Below, piece by piece: positions 43,486 through 51,465 of a stretch of 64,000 nt of DNA. The stretch is from positions 62,001 to 126,000 of the forward strand of contig CAXTNT010000003.1 in assembly GCA_964245825.1 (NCBI GenBank), read 5' to 3'. The notes below the pieces were generated by a model, which saw only the letters and a list, made by a program, of their open reading frames with translations, searched no databases and was not told the DNA's origin. Both the position numbers and the translations under genes were made by a program. Numbering within the stretch: position 1 is the stretch's first letter; each line of letters opens with the position of its first letter. Source of the DNA: CAJCIY01 sp964245825. Its GTDB lineage: Bacteria > Actinomycetota > Actinomycetes > Mycobacteriales > CAJCIY01.

Positions 43486-44705
43486 GCGGGCTGTCCTTGT
43501 CCGGTCGGGGCGGGGGGGCGGGGAGGGTCGCCAGGCGTCAGCAAGTCGCGGACGTCCGTGCGCGTGACCTCGCCGTCGCGGGTGACGAGGACACCGGCGG
43601 TGATCGCGTCGGCGGTGTCCAGCCGCACCTCGCCGCCGGTGACGAGGTGGGCCAGCAGCGCGGCGATGTTGCGCGCGTACGCGGTCGAAGCCGCCCGCGG
43701 GACGGTGGCGGGCAGGTTGCCCGCGCCGATGATCGTGACGCCGTGGTCGGTGACCACCGTGGCGTCGGGTACCGAGCCCTCGACGTTCCCGCCAAGCGGG
43801 CCGGCGGCGAGGTCCACGATCACCGAGCCGGCAGCCATGGCCGCGACCGCGTCGGCCGCCACCAGGACGGGGGGACGACGGCCGGGGACCTGGGCGGTGG
43901 TGACGACGATGTCGAAGGTGCCCACGGCCTTGGCCAGGGCCTGCTGCTGCGCGGCCTTCTCCGCTGCGGTCAGCTCGCGGGCGTACCCGCCGGCGGCTTC
44001 GGCGGAGCCGCCCGCACCGAGGTCGAGGAACGCGGCGCCGGTCGAGGCGACGTCGGCCCTGGCGGCGTCCCGGACGTCGTACCCCGTGACGACGGCGCCG
44101 AGGCGGCGCGAGGTGCCGATGGCCTGGAGGCCGGCGACGCCCGCCCCGATGACGAGGACCCTGGCCGGCCGCACCGTCCCTGCGGCGGTCATCAGCATCG
44201 GGAAGTAGCTGCCGTAGGTGTGGGCAGCCAGCAGCGCCGCCTTGTAGCCGGCGACGTTGGCCTGCGAGCTCAGGGCATCCATGGACTGGGCGCTGCTCAG
44301 GGTGCGCGGCAGGCCGTCGAGGCTGATCGCCACGGTCTTCGCCTCCGCCAGCCGCCGGACGAGGTCGGTGTCCACCAGCGGCTGGAGCAGACCCACGAGC
44401 AACTGGCCCGGCCGCATCCCGGCGCGGCGGGCCACCTCGGGCGCGTGGACGCAGACCAGGATGTCGCACCGCGCGAGCACGGCGTCCGCGTCGGCGACGG
44501 TCGCGCCGGCAGCCACGTAGTCCGGGTCGCGGAACCACGCGGCGGCCCCTGCGCCGCTCTCGACGATGACGTCGAGGTCGAGCGCCGCAAGCCGCGTGAC
44601 GCCGTCCGGCGTCATCGCCACGCGCTGCTCTCCCGACGCCGACTCACGCAGGACGCCCACGAGCAGCCGCCTGGTGGCCGCCGGTGCCGGCGCGTCAGGG
44701 GGCAT
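43482..44705 (-). CDS. pntAA: NAD(P) transhydrogenase subunit alpha part 1
   Basis: A 407-residue soluble NAD(H)-binding domain I, related to alanine dehydrogenase. Visible motifs: LLVGVLRESASGEQRVAMTP at the N-terminus, RTLSSAQSMDALSSQANVAG, and Rossmann VLVIGAGVAGLQAIGTSRRL. It ends in a Pro-rich tail. The ATG at 44705 is 11 bases from the uspA stop, so uspA-pntAA-pntAB-pntB form one operon. Confidence 0.95.
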   Translation of the reverse strand: MPPDAPAPAATRRLLVGVLRESASGEQRVAMTPDGVTRLAALDLDVIVESGAGAAAWFRDPDYVAAGATVADADAVLARCDILVCVHAPEVARRAGMRPGQLLVGLLQPLVDTDLVRRLAEAKTVAISLDGLPRTLSSAQSMDALSSQANVAGYKAALLAAHTYGSYFPMLMTAAGTVRPARVLVIGAGVAGLQAIGTSRRLGAVVTGYDVRDAARADVASTGAAFLDLGAGGSAEAAGGYARELTAAEKAAQQQALAKAVGTFDIVVTTAQVPGRRPPVLVAADAVAAMAAGSVIVDLAAGPLGGNVEGSVPDATVVTDHGVTIIGAGNLPATVPRAASTAYARNIAALLAHLVTGGEVRLDTADAITAGVLVTRDGEVTRTDVRDLLTPGDPPRPPAPTGQGQPA

Positions 44706-44716
44706 GGACTCGCACC

Positions 44717-45184
44717 CTAGTCAGTCGGATCCTTGCGACGGACCACGACCACCGGGCACTCCGCGTGCTCCGCGCAGTAGGCGCTGACCGATCCGAGCAG
44801 CAGACCCGCGAAGCCGCCGTGGCCCCGGCTGCCGACGACCAGCAGCTCCGCCCCGGCACTCATGCCGATGAGCACCTCGGCCGGGTGGCCCTCCCGCACG
44901 GCCTCGGTCAGCCCGTCCGGCCTGGCGTCGCCGAACACCGAGGTGAGCGCGCCGGCGAGGAGCGAGGCCGAGTCCTGGTCCGGTCGCCACGTCGCGTCGG
45001 CGCCGCCGTACCCGTAGTAGGGCGGGAAGTGCCAGCAGGCGACGACCTCGATCGGCAGGGCCAGCGCCGCGGACAGGCGCGCGGCCCAGCGCAGGGCGTC
45101 GAGCGACGGGGCGGAGCCGTCGACACCGACGACGATCGGCCTGGCTGCCGACCGCTGCGATGGGGGCTCTGCGGTGCTGCTCAT
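44717..45184 (-). CDS. Universal stress protein (UspA family)
   Basis: A 155-residue single-domain Usp with the ATP-binding motif G-2x-G-9x-G-S seen in VGSRGHGGFAGLLLGSVS, the N-terminal IVVGVDGSAPSLDALRWA, and C-terminal ECPVVVVR. Usp proteins of this type are common in DosR regulons. It is the first gene of the transhydrogenase operon. ATG 45184 lies 33 bases from the putative DosR-like box. Confidence 0.93.
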   Translation of the reverse strand: MSSTAEPPSQRSAARPIVVGVDGSAPSLDALRWAARLSAALALPIEVVACWHFPPYYGYGGADATWRPDQDSASLLAGALTSVFGDARPDGLTEAVREGHPAEVLIGMSAGAELLVVGSRGHGGFAGLLLGSVSAYCAEHAECPVVVVRRKDPTD

Positions 45185-45216
45185 GGCGTCTCTCCCGGCG
45201 TCGACGGACCTGCCCG

Positions 45217-45230
45217 AGGGCCGTGGGTCC
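45217..45230. promoter_or_regulatory. DosR-box-like site between uspA and the GAF-ANTAR gene
   Basis: Minus-strand reading GGACCCACGGCCCT; 12 of 14 bases equal the site before the nitroreductase gene. It lies 33-46 bases upstream of uspA and 58 before the divergent GAF-ANTAR gene, a good position for a promoter element. Confidence 0.55.
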
Positions 45231-45287
45231 GGAGCCGTCGGTGCGACGCTACGCGGTGCCCGCTGCTCTTTCCGGCCTGTACGTTAG

Positions 45288-46019
45288 GTGGCCGTGCCCG
45301 ACGACGACCTCACCGCGGGGCTGGCCGGGTTGGCCGGTGTCCTCACCGGCCTGCAACCGGTCCGGGATGTGCTGACCCACATCGCCGACTACGCGGTCCA
45401 GGCCATTCCGGGCGCCGAGGGCGCCGGTCTGACGATGCTGGACTCCGACCAGCCCCAGACCGTGGTCGCCAGCGCCGAGTTCGTCCACACCGTCGACGAC
45501 ATCCAGTACAGCCTCGGCGAAGGTCCCTGCCTGCTGGCCGTCGCCACCAGGTCCACGCAGACATCCGGCTCGCTGGGCGGAGAGGCGCGTTGGCCGCGGT
45601 TCGGCCCTCGGGTCGGGCGCCTCGGCGTACACAGCGTCCTGTCGCTGCCGCTGGTGCTGCCCGACCGGGTCGTCGGCGCGCTCAACGTCTATGCCCACGC
45701 GAAGGACGCCTTCGACGCCGACGCCGTGCGCATCGGCGAGCTCTTCGCCGGACCCGCCGCCGTCTCCGTACACAACGCGCAGGTGCTGGCGGAGTCGCAG
45801 CGGCTCGCGGCTCAGCTCGCCGAGGCGTTGACCAGCCGGGCCGTGATCGACCAGGCCCTCGGCATCATCATGAGCCGCAGCGGCGGCGGCCCGGACGAGG
45901 CCTTCGACCGGCTCCGCAGCATGAGCCAGGCCCAGCACATCAAGGTGGCGGACCTCGCCCGCTCCATCGTCGACGAGGCGGTACGGAAGGCCCGGGCCCG
46001 GCATCCCGACCAGGAGTAG
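45288..46019 (+). CDS. GAF-ANTAR domain regulator
   Basis: A 243-residue protein. The GAF sensor domain spans about residues 20-165 (GAGLTMLDSDQPQTVVASAE, DIQYSLGEGPCL). The C-terminal ANTAR domain (SRAVIDQALGIIMSRSGGG) binds RNA hairpins and acts as an antiterminator. It is a cytoplasmic sensor-regulator common in actinobacteria. GTG 45288, with GTG 45294 as alternative. It is divergent from uspA and shares that control region. Confidence 0.9.
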   Translation: MAVPDDDLTAGLAGLAGVLTGLQPVRDVLTHIADYAVQAIPGAEGAGLTMLDSDQPQTVVASAEFVHTVDDIQYSLGEGPCLLAVATRSTQTSGSLGGEARWPRFGPRVGRLGVHSVLSLPLVLPDRVVGALNVYAHAKDAFDADAVRIGELFAGPAAVSVHNAQVLAESQRLAAQLAEALTSRAVIDQALGIIMSRSGGGPDEAFDRLRSMSQAQHIKVADLARSIVDEAVRKARARHPDQE

Positions 46020-46052
46020 CGACCGCGGACGTGTGAGTGGCACCAGTGGTTG

Positions 46053-46712
46053 CTACGTGGGGAGCGCGCGCACGTCGACCAGCACCGGCCGGTGCTCGGC
46101 GCCGAAGACGGCGGCCTGGGTACGGCGGTGCATCCCGAGCTTGACGAACAGCGAGGAGACGTAGTTCTTCACGGTCTTCTCCGACAGCGACAGGTCGGCG
46201 CCGATCTGCCGGTTCGTCATCCCGTCGGCGATCAGCCCGAGCACCTGGCTCTCCCGGTGCGACAGCGAGGCGAGACGCGCGTCCGGGACGGGTCGCGGCT
46301 GCAGGTGTGACAGCAGCTGCCCCGTCGACGCCGGGTCGAGCAGCGAGCCGCCGGCCGCGACCCGCCGGATGGCGGCTGCCAGCTGGAGCCCGCGGGTCTC
46401 CTTGACCAGGTAGCCCGCCGCTCCCGCCAGCACGGCGGCGGACAGTGCGCCCTCGTCGGCGTAGCCGGTGAGGACGATGCAGCGGACGTCCGGCGTGGTC
46501 GAGGCAAGCTCGCGACAAACCTCCACGCCGCTGCCGTCGGGCAGGTGGCTGTCGAGCACCGCGACGTCCGGCCGCGCGGCCGGGATCCGCACGAGCGCCT
46601 CCCGGACGCTGCCAGCCTCGCCGACCACCTCGAGGTCGCGCTCGTCCTGGAGCAACCCGGCGATCCCGCGCCGAACCAGCTCGTGGTCGTCGAGCAGGAA
46701 GACCCGAATCAC
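46053..46712 (-). CDS. NarL-family response regulator, DosR/DevR-like
   Basis: A 219-residue regulator. Receiver: DDH (8-10), phospho-acceptor Asp54 (VLDSHLPDGSG) as in DosR, Thr in LTGYAD and Lys in LVKETRG. The C-terminal LuxR-type helix-turn-helix contains SEKTVKNYVSSLFVKLGMHR then RTQAAVF, nearly the DosR sequence. It starts at GTG 46712, one base after the kinase stop. It is expected to drive the neighbouring uspA-pnt and nitroreductase genes, which is inference from box and family. Confidence 0.88.
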   Translation of the reverse strand: MIRVFLLDDHELVRRGIAGLLQDERDLEVVGEAGSVREALVRIPAARPDVAVLDSHLPDGSGVEVCRELASTTPDVRCIVLTGYADEGALSAAVLAGAAGYLVKETRGLQLAAAIRRVAAGGSLLDPASTGQLLSHLQPRPVPDARLASLSHRESQVLGLIADGMTNRQIGADLSLSEKTVKNYVSSLFVKLGMHRRTQAAVFGAEHRPVLVDVRALPT

Positions 46713-46713
46713 C

Positions 46714-47433
46714 TCAGCCCCGCGGCGCAGACCACAGCAGGCACGTGCCGGCACGTACCTTCGCGGCCCGGTTCGCGCCGGGCGACACGACGCGGAGGGA
46801 CCCGCCGCGTTGCTCCGCGCGGACGCGGAGGTTGTCCAGTCCGCTGCGCCGCGTGCCGATGCCGATGCCGATGCCGATGCCGTCGTCGTACAGGCGTACC
46901 CACACCGCATCGGTGGTCGCGATGACGTCGATGTCGGCGCAGAGCGCGTGCGCATGCCGGGCCGTGTTGGCCAGTCCCTCGCGCAGGACGGCGGCGAGAT
47001 CGTCGACCATGCCCTCCGACAACGTGTCGACCGTGCCGGTGCAGCGCAGCGACGGCGCGAAGCCCAGCAGCGAGTGCAGTCCGGTCACCACGGACTGCAG
47101 GCGGGCCGTGACGGTCCCCCGCTCCGGGCCGAGCGGGCCGCGCAGCTCGAACACCGTCGCGCGGATCTGCCGCATGGTCTCGTCGATCTCGGCCACGACC
47201 AGCTCGAGGTCCGCGGCGGGGTTGCCGGCGAGGCCGCGGGCTACGCGCTGCGCAGTCAGACCGGCCGCGAAAAGCCGCTGCAGGACATGGTCGTGCAGGT
47301 CCCGCGCGATCCGCTGCCGGTCGCGGTGTTGAGCCAGGGCCAACTCTGTGGGGGCAGCAGTCCGTCCCGGCGTCGCCGGATCCGCCGGCATGCGCTGGAA
47401 GACCGGTGCGGCGGTCAACTGGTCTGTGGTCAT
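46714..47433 (-). CDS. Short sensor histidine kinase, DosS-like core without GAF domains
   Basis: A 239-residue kinase core. HisKA_3 has phospho-acceptor His47 in RQRIARDLHDHVLQRLFAAG, the DosS/DosT wording. The ATPase domain includes LREGLANTARHA (N box) and an odd G1 box DDGIGIGIGIGTRRSG, where GI is repeated. DosS itself has two GAF domains ahead of this core; here they are absent, so no heme sensor is visible. ATG 47433 was used. A longer frame to 47622 is low-complexity. The response regulator follows by one base. Confidence 0.85.
   Translation of the reverse strand: MTTDQLTAAPVFQRMPADPATPGRTAAPTELALAQHRDRQRIARDLHDHVLQRLFAAGLTAQRVARGLAGNPAADLELVVAEIDETMRQIRATVFELRGPLGPERGTVTARLQSVVTGLHSLLGFAPSLRCTGTVDTLSEGMVDDLAAVLREGLANTARHAHALCADIDVIATTDAVWVRLYDDGIGIGIGIGTRRSGLDNLRVRAEQRGGSLRVVSPGANRAAKVRAGTCLLWSAPRG
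46865..46892. repeat. Hexanucleotide repeat inside the kinase G1 box
   Basis: Four perfect copies of GCCGAT plus a partial fifth. On the coding strand each unit adds Gly-Ile. Changes of copy number keep the frame but would lengthen or shorten the ATP-lid region. Confidence 0.9.
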
Positions 47434-47667
47434 CGGCGGCTGGCCCTCACAAGTGGGAGGTCCCGGTGCGTCCGGCGGTGAGTGGCTCACTCGGGGAGGG
47501 CGGCGGTTGCGGCGGTCCCGGTCCGGACAGGCTGATGGCTCAGCAACCTCGAATGTACACGGGTCGCGCCCGCGCTCGGCCCGGCCGCCTCGCGATCCTC
47601 CGCGTGACGTGGAGAGGCTCAACCCCAGCCACCCCGGGTCGGGATCGTCCGCGAAGCGCGCCTGCGG

Positions 47668-49131
47668 TCAGACCATCTCGAGGACGGACGAGGCCTCGAT
47701 GTCGGCGTCGGCGACGACCTCGGGGGTCGGCACGTGCGGGCGTAGCACGAACACGGCAACGGCCACGCTGATCGCCGCGAGGACCGCGGAGGTGGCGAAG
47801 GCCGCCCGGACCCCATGGGCGAGGGCGGGCAGCGCCAGGTGCTCGGCGCCCGCGGGGACGTGGGCGTGGTGCGTGGCCAGCCCGAACACCGTCACCAGCG
47901 CGGCGAGGCCGAGCGTGCCCCCGACCTGCTGCATGGCCTGGAGCAGGCTCGAGGCCGCCCCGGAGTCGCTGCTCCGGACACCGGCCAGGATCGCGGTGGT
48001 GATCGGCATGAACGAGGAGCCGATGCCCAGGCCGAGCAGCAGCAGCGGCGGGAGCACATGGGTGGTGTACGCACTGCTCTGCGTCAGGGTCGCGAGCCAC
48101 GCCATGCCGATCGTGGTCAGCGTCAGCCCGAACACGAGCATCCGGCGGGCACCGACGCGCGGCAGGATCCGCGGCGCGAGTCGGGAGGCGGAGAACAGGA
48201 GCAGCGTCAGGGGCAGGAACGCGACGCCGGTGCGCAACGCGCTGTAGCCGCGCGCCTCCTGCATGAACTGGGTGAGGTAGTAGAACACGCCGAACATGGC
48301 GCTGGGCAGCAGGAACATGAGCGCGTACGCACCCGCGCGGGTGCGGTCCCGGAACAGGCGTAGCGGCACGATCGGCACCTCGGCGCGGGTCTCGAGCCAG
48401 CCGAACACGGCCATCACGACGGCACCGGCCACCAGCGACCCCAGGGCGAGCGGGTCGCCCCAGCCGGCCGTACCACTGCGGATAAGGCCGAACACGAGCG
48501 AGCCCATGCCGAGGACGGACGTCACGGCGCCTGGGTAGTCGATGCGGCCGCGGTTGCGCTCGGAGTTGTGCAGGAACCGTGGTGCGAGCAGGAGGACGAC
48601 GATTCCGACGGGCACGTTGATGAACAGCACCCAGCGCCAAGAGAACGCCGTGAGGGCGCCACCCAGGATCAGCCCGACCGAGGCGCCGCCGGAGGAGACG
48701 GCGGCGAAGATGCCGAGGGCGCGGTTGCGGTCACGCCCTTCCGCGAAGTTGGTCGCCAGCAGCGCGAGCGCGCTCGGTGCGGCGCCCGCGGCACCGATTC
48801 CCTGCACGGCGCGGGCGACGACCAGCCAGCTGGCAGACGTGGCGAAACCACCGACCAGGGAGGCGATCGTGAACAGCGCGATGCCGGCCATGAACATCTG
48901 CCGGCGCCCGAAGACGTCACCGGCGCGGCCGCCGAGCAGCAGCAGGCCGCCGAAGGCGAGGGTGTACGCGCTGATCACCCAGGACAGCCCGGCCGTCGAG
49001 AAGCCGAGTCCGGTCTGGATCGAGGGCAGGGCGATGTTCACCACGGTGGCGTCGAGCACCACCATGAGCTGGACCGTGACGATCACCCCGAGGGCGACCC
49101 CGGGGTGGCGCGCAGATGCGTGGGTGGACAT
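47668..49131 (-). CDS. DHA2-family drug exporter (14-helix MFS)
   Basis: A 487-residue membrane protein with DHA2 motifs: VVLDATVVNIALPSIQTGLG, GGRAGDVFGRRQMF and WRWVLFINVPVGI. It exports drugs or other hydrophobic compounds using the proton gradient. ATG 49131 is the natural start. It is divergent from a TetR gene across a region with three inverted repeats, so it is probably repressed by that TetR. Confidence 0.9.
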   Translation of the reverse strand: MSTHASARHPGVALGVIVTVQLMVVLDATVVNIALPSIQTGLGFSTAGLSWVISAYTLAFGGLLLLGGRAGDVFGRRQMFMAGIALFTIASLVGGFATSASWLVVARAVQGIGAAGAAPSALALLATNFAEGRDRNRALGIFAAVSSGGASVGLILGGALTAFSWRWVLFINVPVGIVVLLLAPRFLHNSERNRGRIDYPGAVTSVLGMGSLVFGLIRSGTAGWGDPLALGSLVAGAVVMAVFGWLETRAEVPIVPLRLFRDRTRAGAYALMFLLPSAMFGVFYYLTQFMQEARGYSALRTGVAFLPLTLLLFSASRLAPRILPRVGARRMLVFGLTLTTIGMAWLATLTQSSAYTTHVLPPLLLLGLGIGSSFMPITTAILAGVRSSDSGAASSLLQAMQQVGGTLGLAALVTVFGLATHHAHVPAGAEHLALPALAHGVRAAFATSAVLAAISVAVAVFVLRPHVPTPEVVADADIEASSVLEMV

Positions 49132-49155
49132 GACGCCCTTCCGGCACGAAACTAG

Positions 49156-49209
49156 ACGGAGGTGACCTCCGTTACGGGAGGTACTCCGTACTATATGGAG
49201 GGTGGCTCC
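49156..49209. promoter_or_regulatory. Three related operator-like repeats between exporter and TetR genes
   Basis: Site 1 (49156-49172) ACGGAGGTGACCTCCGT is a perfect 8-1-8 palindrome. Site 2 (49174-49189) has GGAG-GTA-CTCC, and site 3 (49197-49209) has GGAG-N5-CTCC. All share GGAG/CTCC arms. They fill the divergent promoter region, as expected for TetR binding. Confidence 0.75.
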
Positions 49210-49236
49210 GCTTTGGCAACGGCTGCCGGGGGTCTT

Positions 49237-49839
49237 GTGACCAACGACATGTCGGACGTGCTCGCCCACAGCCGGGCGCTGCGCACGGACGCGCGTCGCA
49301 ATCACGCGAAGCTGCTGGTCGCGGCCTCGGCGATCTTCGCCGCCGCGGGGCCGGACGCGGCGCTCGAGGAGATCGCCCGCCGCGCAGGCGTCGGCATCGG
49401 CACGCTCTACCGGCACTTCCCCACCCGCGAGGCCCTGATGGGCGCGGTCGTGCGCGAGCACATCCTGGAGCTGACCGACGACGCACAGGAGGCGCTGGCG
49501 GCGGCCGACCCCTTCGAGGCCCTGGCCGGCTGGCTCCGCGCCCACCTGGCTTTTAGTGCGACCAAGCGTGGCCTGGTCGCGGGCATCGTGATGCTGAAGC
49601 AGACCGGGGACAGCGACTTCGCGGCCGCGTGCGATCGCATGATCGCCGCCCTGGAGGCGCTGGTGGCTCGCGCCCAAGCCGCCGGCCAGGTCCGCGCGGA
49701 GGTGACCGCCCGCGACGTGATGCACCTGATCGGCGCGATCGCGGCCGGCGCCGAACGAGCCGCGGACCCCGAGATGGCCGGCCGGCTGCTCGAGGTGACG
49801 CTCGCCGGCCTGCGTACCGGGCCCGGCTGCGCCCACTGA
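49237..49839 (+). CDS. TetR family transcriptional regulator
   Basis: A 200-residue protein with the TetR helix-turn-helix ALEEIARRAGVGIGTLYRHF and a C-terminal ligand domain (TKRGLVAGIVMLKQTGDSDF). GTG 49237 follows GGGGG; ATG 49249 is also possible. It faces the DHA2 exporter gene and is its likely repressor. Confidence 0.92.
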   Translation: MTNDMSDVLAHSRALRTDARRNHAKLLVAASAIFAAAGPDAALEEIARRAGVGIGTLYRHFPTREALMGAVVREHILELTDDAQEALAAADPFEALAGWLRAHLAFSATKRGLVAGIVMLKQTGDSDFAAACDRMIAALEALVARAQAAGQVRAEVTARDVMHLIGAIAAGAERAADPEMAGRLLEVTLAGLRTGPGCAH

Positions 49840-49890
49840 GCTCTCTCGTTGGCAATGCGCTTGGGCAACGACGGCCTCTCTCGAAGGTTT

Positions 49891-49927
49891 GTTCGTGTCA
49901 CGAACCAGTCTGGTTGGTGTTACGAAC
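49891..49927. promoter_or_regulatory. Paired MarR-type operators before marR gene
   Basis: GTTCGTGTCACGAAC (49891-49905) is a perfect 6-3-6 inverted repeat. GTTGGTGTTACGAAC (49913-49927) repeats it with one arm base changed. Centres are 22 bases apart, about two helix turns. They lie 21-58 bases before the MarR start. Confidence 0.75.
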
Positions 49928-49948
49928 TATGTCGAGTAGCGTCGAGCG

Positions 49949-50380
49949 GTGACTGCTGACGTGCCCCCGGACGCCCTCGGCTTCACCGATGCGCTGGTGC
50001 AGTTGTCCTTCGCGGTCCAGAGCGCCCTGGCGGACATCGGCGACGGGCTGGGCCTGACGGTGACGCAGATGCGGCTCCTCGGCGTCCTCCGCGACCGCCG
50101 GCTCAAGATGCAGGAGATCGCGACGGTGCTCCGGCTGGAGAAGTCCAGCGCCACCGGGCTGGTGGATCGAGCCGAGCGTCGGGGACTGCTGGTCCGTGGT
50201 CACAGCCAGGACGACGGACGCTCCGTCCTCGTCACCCTGTCGCCTGCCGGACGCCGGCACATCGCCACGATCGCCGGCACGGTCGAGGCCGCGCTGCTCG
50301 ATCTCGCGAGGGACCTCACCGACGAAGAACGCGAGGACCTCGCCCGACTCGCCGAGCGGATCCTGGGCCAGGACCGGTAG
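49949..50380 (+). CDS. MarR family transcriptional regulator
   Basis: A 143-residue regulator with winged-helix MQEIATVLRLEKSSATGLVD and wing RGHSQDDGRSVLVTLSPAG. GTG 49949 gives family length. Two inverted repeats directly upstream suggest autoregulation. A glyoxalase-like gene follows 47 bases downstream and may be co-transcribed. Confidence 0.9.
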   Translation: MTADVPPDALGFTDALVQLSFAVQSALADIGDGLGLTVTQMRLLGVLRDRRLKMQEIATVLRLEKSSATGLVDRAERRGLLVRGHSQDDGRSVLVTLSPAGRRHIATIAGTVEAALLDLARDLTDEEREDLARLAERILGQDR

Positions 50381-50427
50381 GCGCAAAGCGGCTGGACCGG
50401 CGAGGACCGGACCGGCAGGCTGGCGGC

Positions 50428-50820
50428 ATGGCTCTCCACATCCAGTGCCTGTGTGTCGACACCACCGACCCGGCCCGGCTGGCGGCGTTCTGGGAGTCGG
50501 CCCTGGGCTGGCGCCGTACGCACTCGGAGGACGACGAGGTCGTGCTGGAGCCGCCCGTCGGGAGCCCGGAGGACGGCGTCGTGCCGGACCTGCTGTTCCT
50601 GCGCGTGCCGGAAGAGAAGGCCGCGCGGAAGAACCGGCTGCACCTCGACCTGCGTCCCCTCGACCAGGCCGCCGAGGTGGCCCGGCTCGAGGGTCTCGGC
50701 GCCCGCCGGGTCGAGGTCGGCCAGGGCTCCGAGGTCAGCTGGGTCGTGATGGCCGACCCCGATGGCAACGAGTTCGACGTCCTGCCAGCTCTGCCAGCAG
50801 GAGAATCCGCCGCCGGCTGA
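50428..50820 (+). CDS. VOC family (glyoxalase/bleomycin-resistance-like) protein
   Basis: A 130-residue vicinal oxygen chelate protein: DTTDPARLAAFWESALGWR at the start, RLHLDLRPLD (metal-ligand His region) in the middle and MADPDGNEFDVLP at the end, the usual C-terminal signature. Substrate unknown. It follows a MarR gene on the same strand. Confidence 0.85.
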   Translation: MALHIQCLCVDTTDPARLAAFWESALGWRRTHSEDDEVVLEPPVGSPEDGVVPDLLFLRVPEEKAARKNRLHLDLRPLDQAAEVARLEGLGARRVEVGQGSEVSWVVMADPDGNEFDVLPALPAGESAAG

Positions 50821-50875
50821 CCCGCGCCGCGATATGCGGGCGGTGGCACGAAGGCGGGGCGCTGTTGAGGCCTAC

Positions 50876-50923
50876 GTCGCGATCGACCGCGGCGACAAGA
50901 ACGCCGCTGTCGACGACGATCAA
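50876..50923 (-). pseudogene. vapC toxin remnant (N-terminal 16 codons only)
   Basis: From TTG 50923, MIVVDSGVLVAAVDRD is a textbook PIN-domain (VapC ribonuclease) N-terminus. After this the sequence loses all similarity, and the region where the rest of the toxin would lie is the end of the VOC gene. The remaining catalytic residues are therefore missing. The TTGA overlap with the antitoxin stop is preserved. Confidence 0.7.
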
Positions 50924-51157
50924 CGTTCGAAGTCCTCAGCCACAAACTCCTCGATGCGTTCGGACAGGTCACTCCGGCCACTGTCGGCGATCCCGATGAA
51001 CCCGAACCGATGACCGTTTTGGGAGGCCGCTTGCGGCGTGCCCAGATAGGAGCACACGGCATCACCGGCCAGCTGCTCAGGCGTAGTCGCTGCGCAGCGG
51101 CACGCTCGCTCAGCCGCTCCGCGACGTCGTCGGGAGATGGACGCGGAGTTCGGTCAT
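50920..51157 (-). pseudogene. vapB antitoxin with two frameshifts
   Basis: Read from ATG 51157: MTELRVHLP, then one base missing, DDVAERLSERAAAQR, then one base missing, TPEQLAGDAVCSYLG and RFGFIGIADSGRSDLSERIE to the stop at 50920. Joined, these give a complete VapB antitoxin (ribbon-helix-helix start, typical C-terminus). As it stands it stops after 15 residues. Confidence 0.75.
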
Positions 51158-51270
51158 GCACTCAGCGTAAGCCGCGGGGGTCAGGTGGCGCGAAGCTCGT
51201 CCCCACCACGAGCAAGCACGGTCTTGGCGAGACGCAGCACTGAACCGACGACGGCCGGGTCCCCTCGAGG

Positions 51271-51282
51271 GGGTCCTCCGCC
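51271..51282 (-). terminator. Palindrome after tRNA-Asn gene
   Basis: CCCCTCGAGGGG, a perfect 12-bp palindrome, extended by further partial pairing, about 25 bases past the 3' end of the minus-strand tRNA. Possibly its terminator. Weak evidence. Confidence 0.35.
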
Positions 51283-51306
51283 GGATCGCTGACCTGCGGC
51301 TATGCG

Positions 51307-51379
51307 CTCCCGCGCCTGGACTTGAACCAGGAACCCTGCGATTAACAGTCGCATGCTCTGCCAATTGAGCTACGCGGGA
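51307..51379 (-). tRNA. tRNA-Asn (GUU)
   Basis: Minus-strand reading: acceptor TCCCGCG pairs fully with CGCGGGA, D-arm GCTC...GAGC, anticodon loop CTGTTAA (GUU at 51346-51344), T-arm CCTGG-TTCAAGT-CCAGG, discriminator G. 73 nt without CCA. Confidence 0.95.
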
Positions 51380-51465
51380 CCGTCGGCGCGGGCCAGTACG
51401 AGACACCCCGCCGCGTCGCGAGAGACTATCGCACCGGCCGTCCCCGAGCCCCTGGAGCACCCATC

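Noticed and set aside
47668..49836. 722-codon version of the DHA2 exporter
   Set aside because: The extra N-terminal part overlaps the TetR gene and operators; family start is at ATG 49131.
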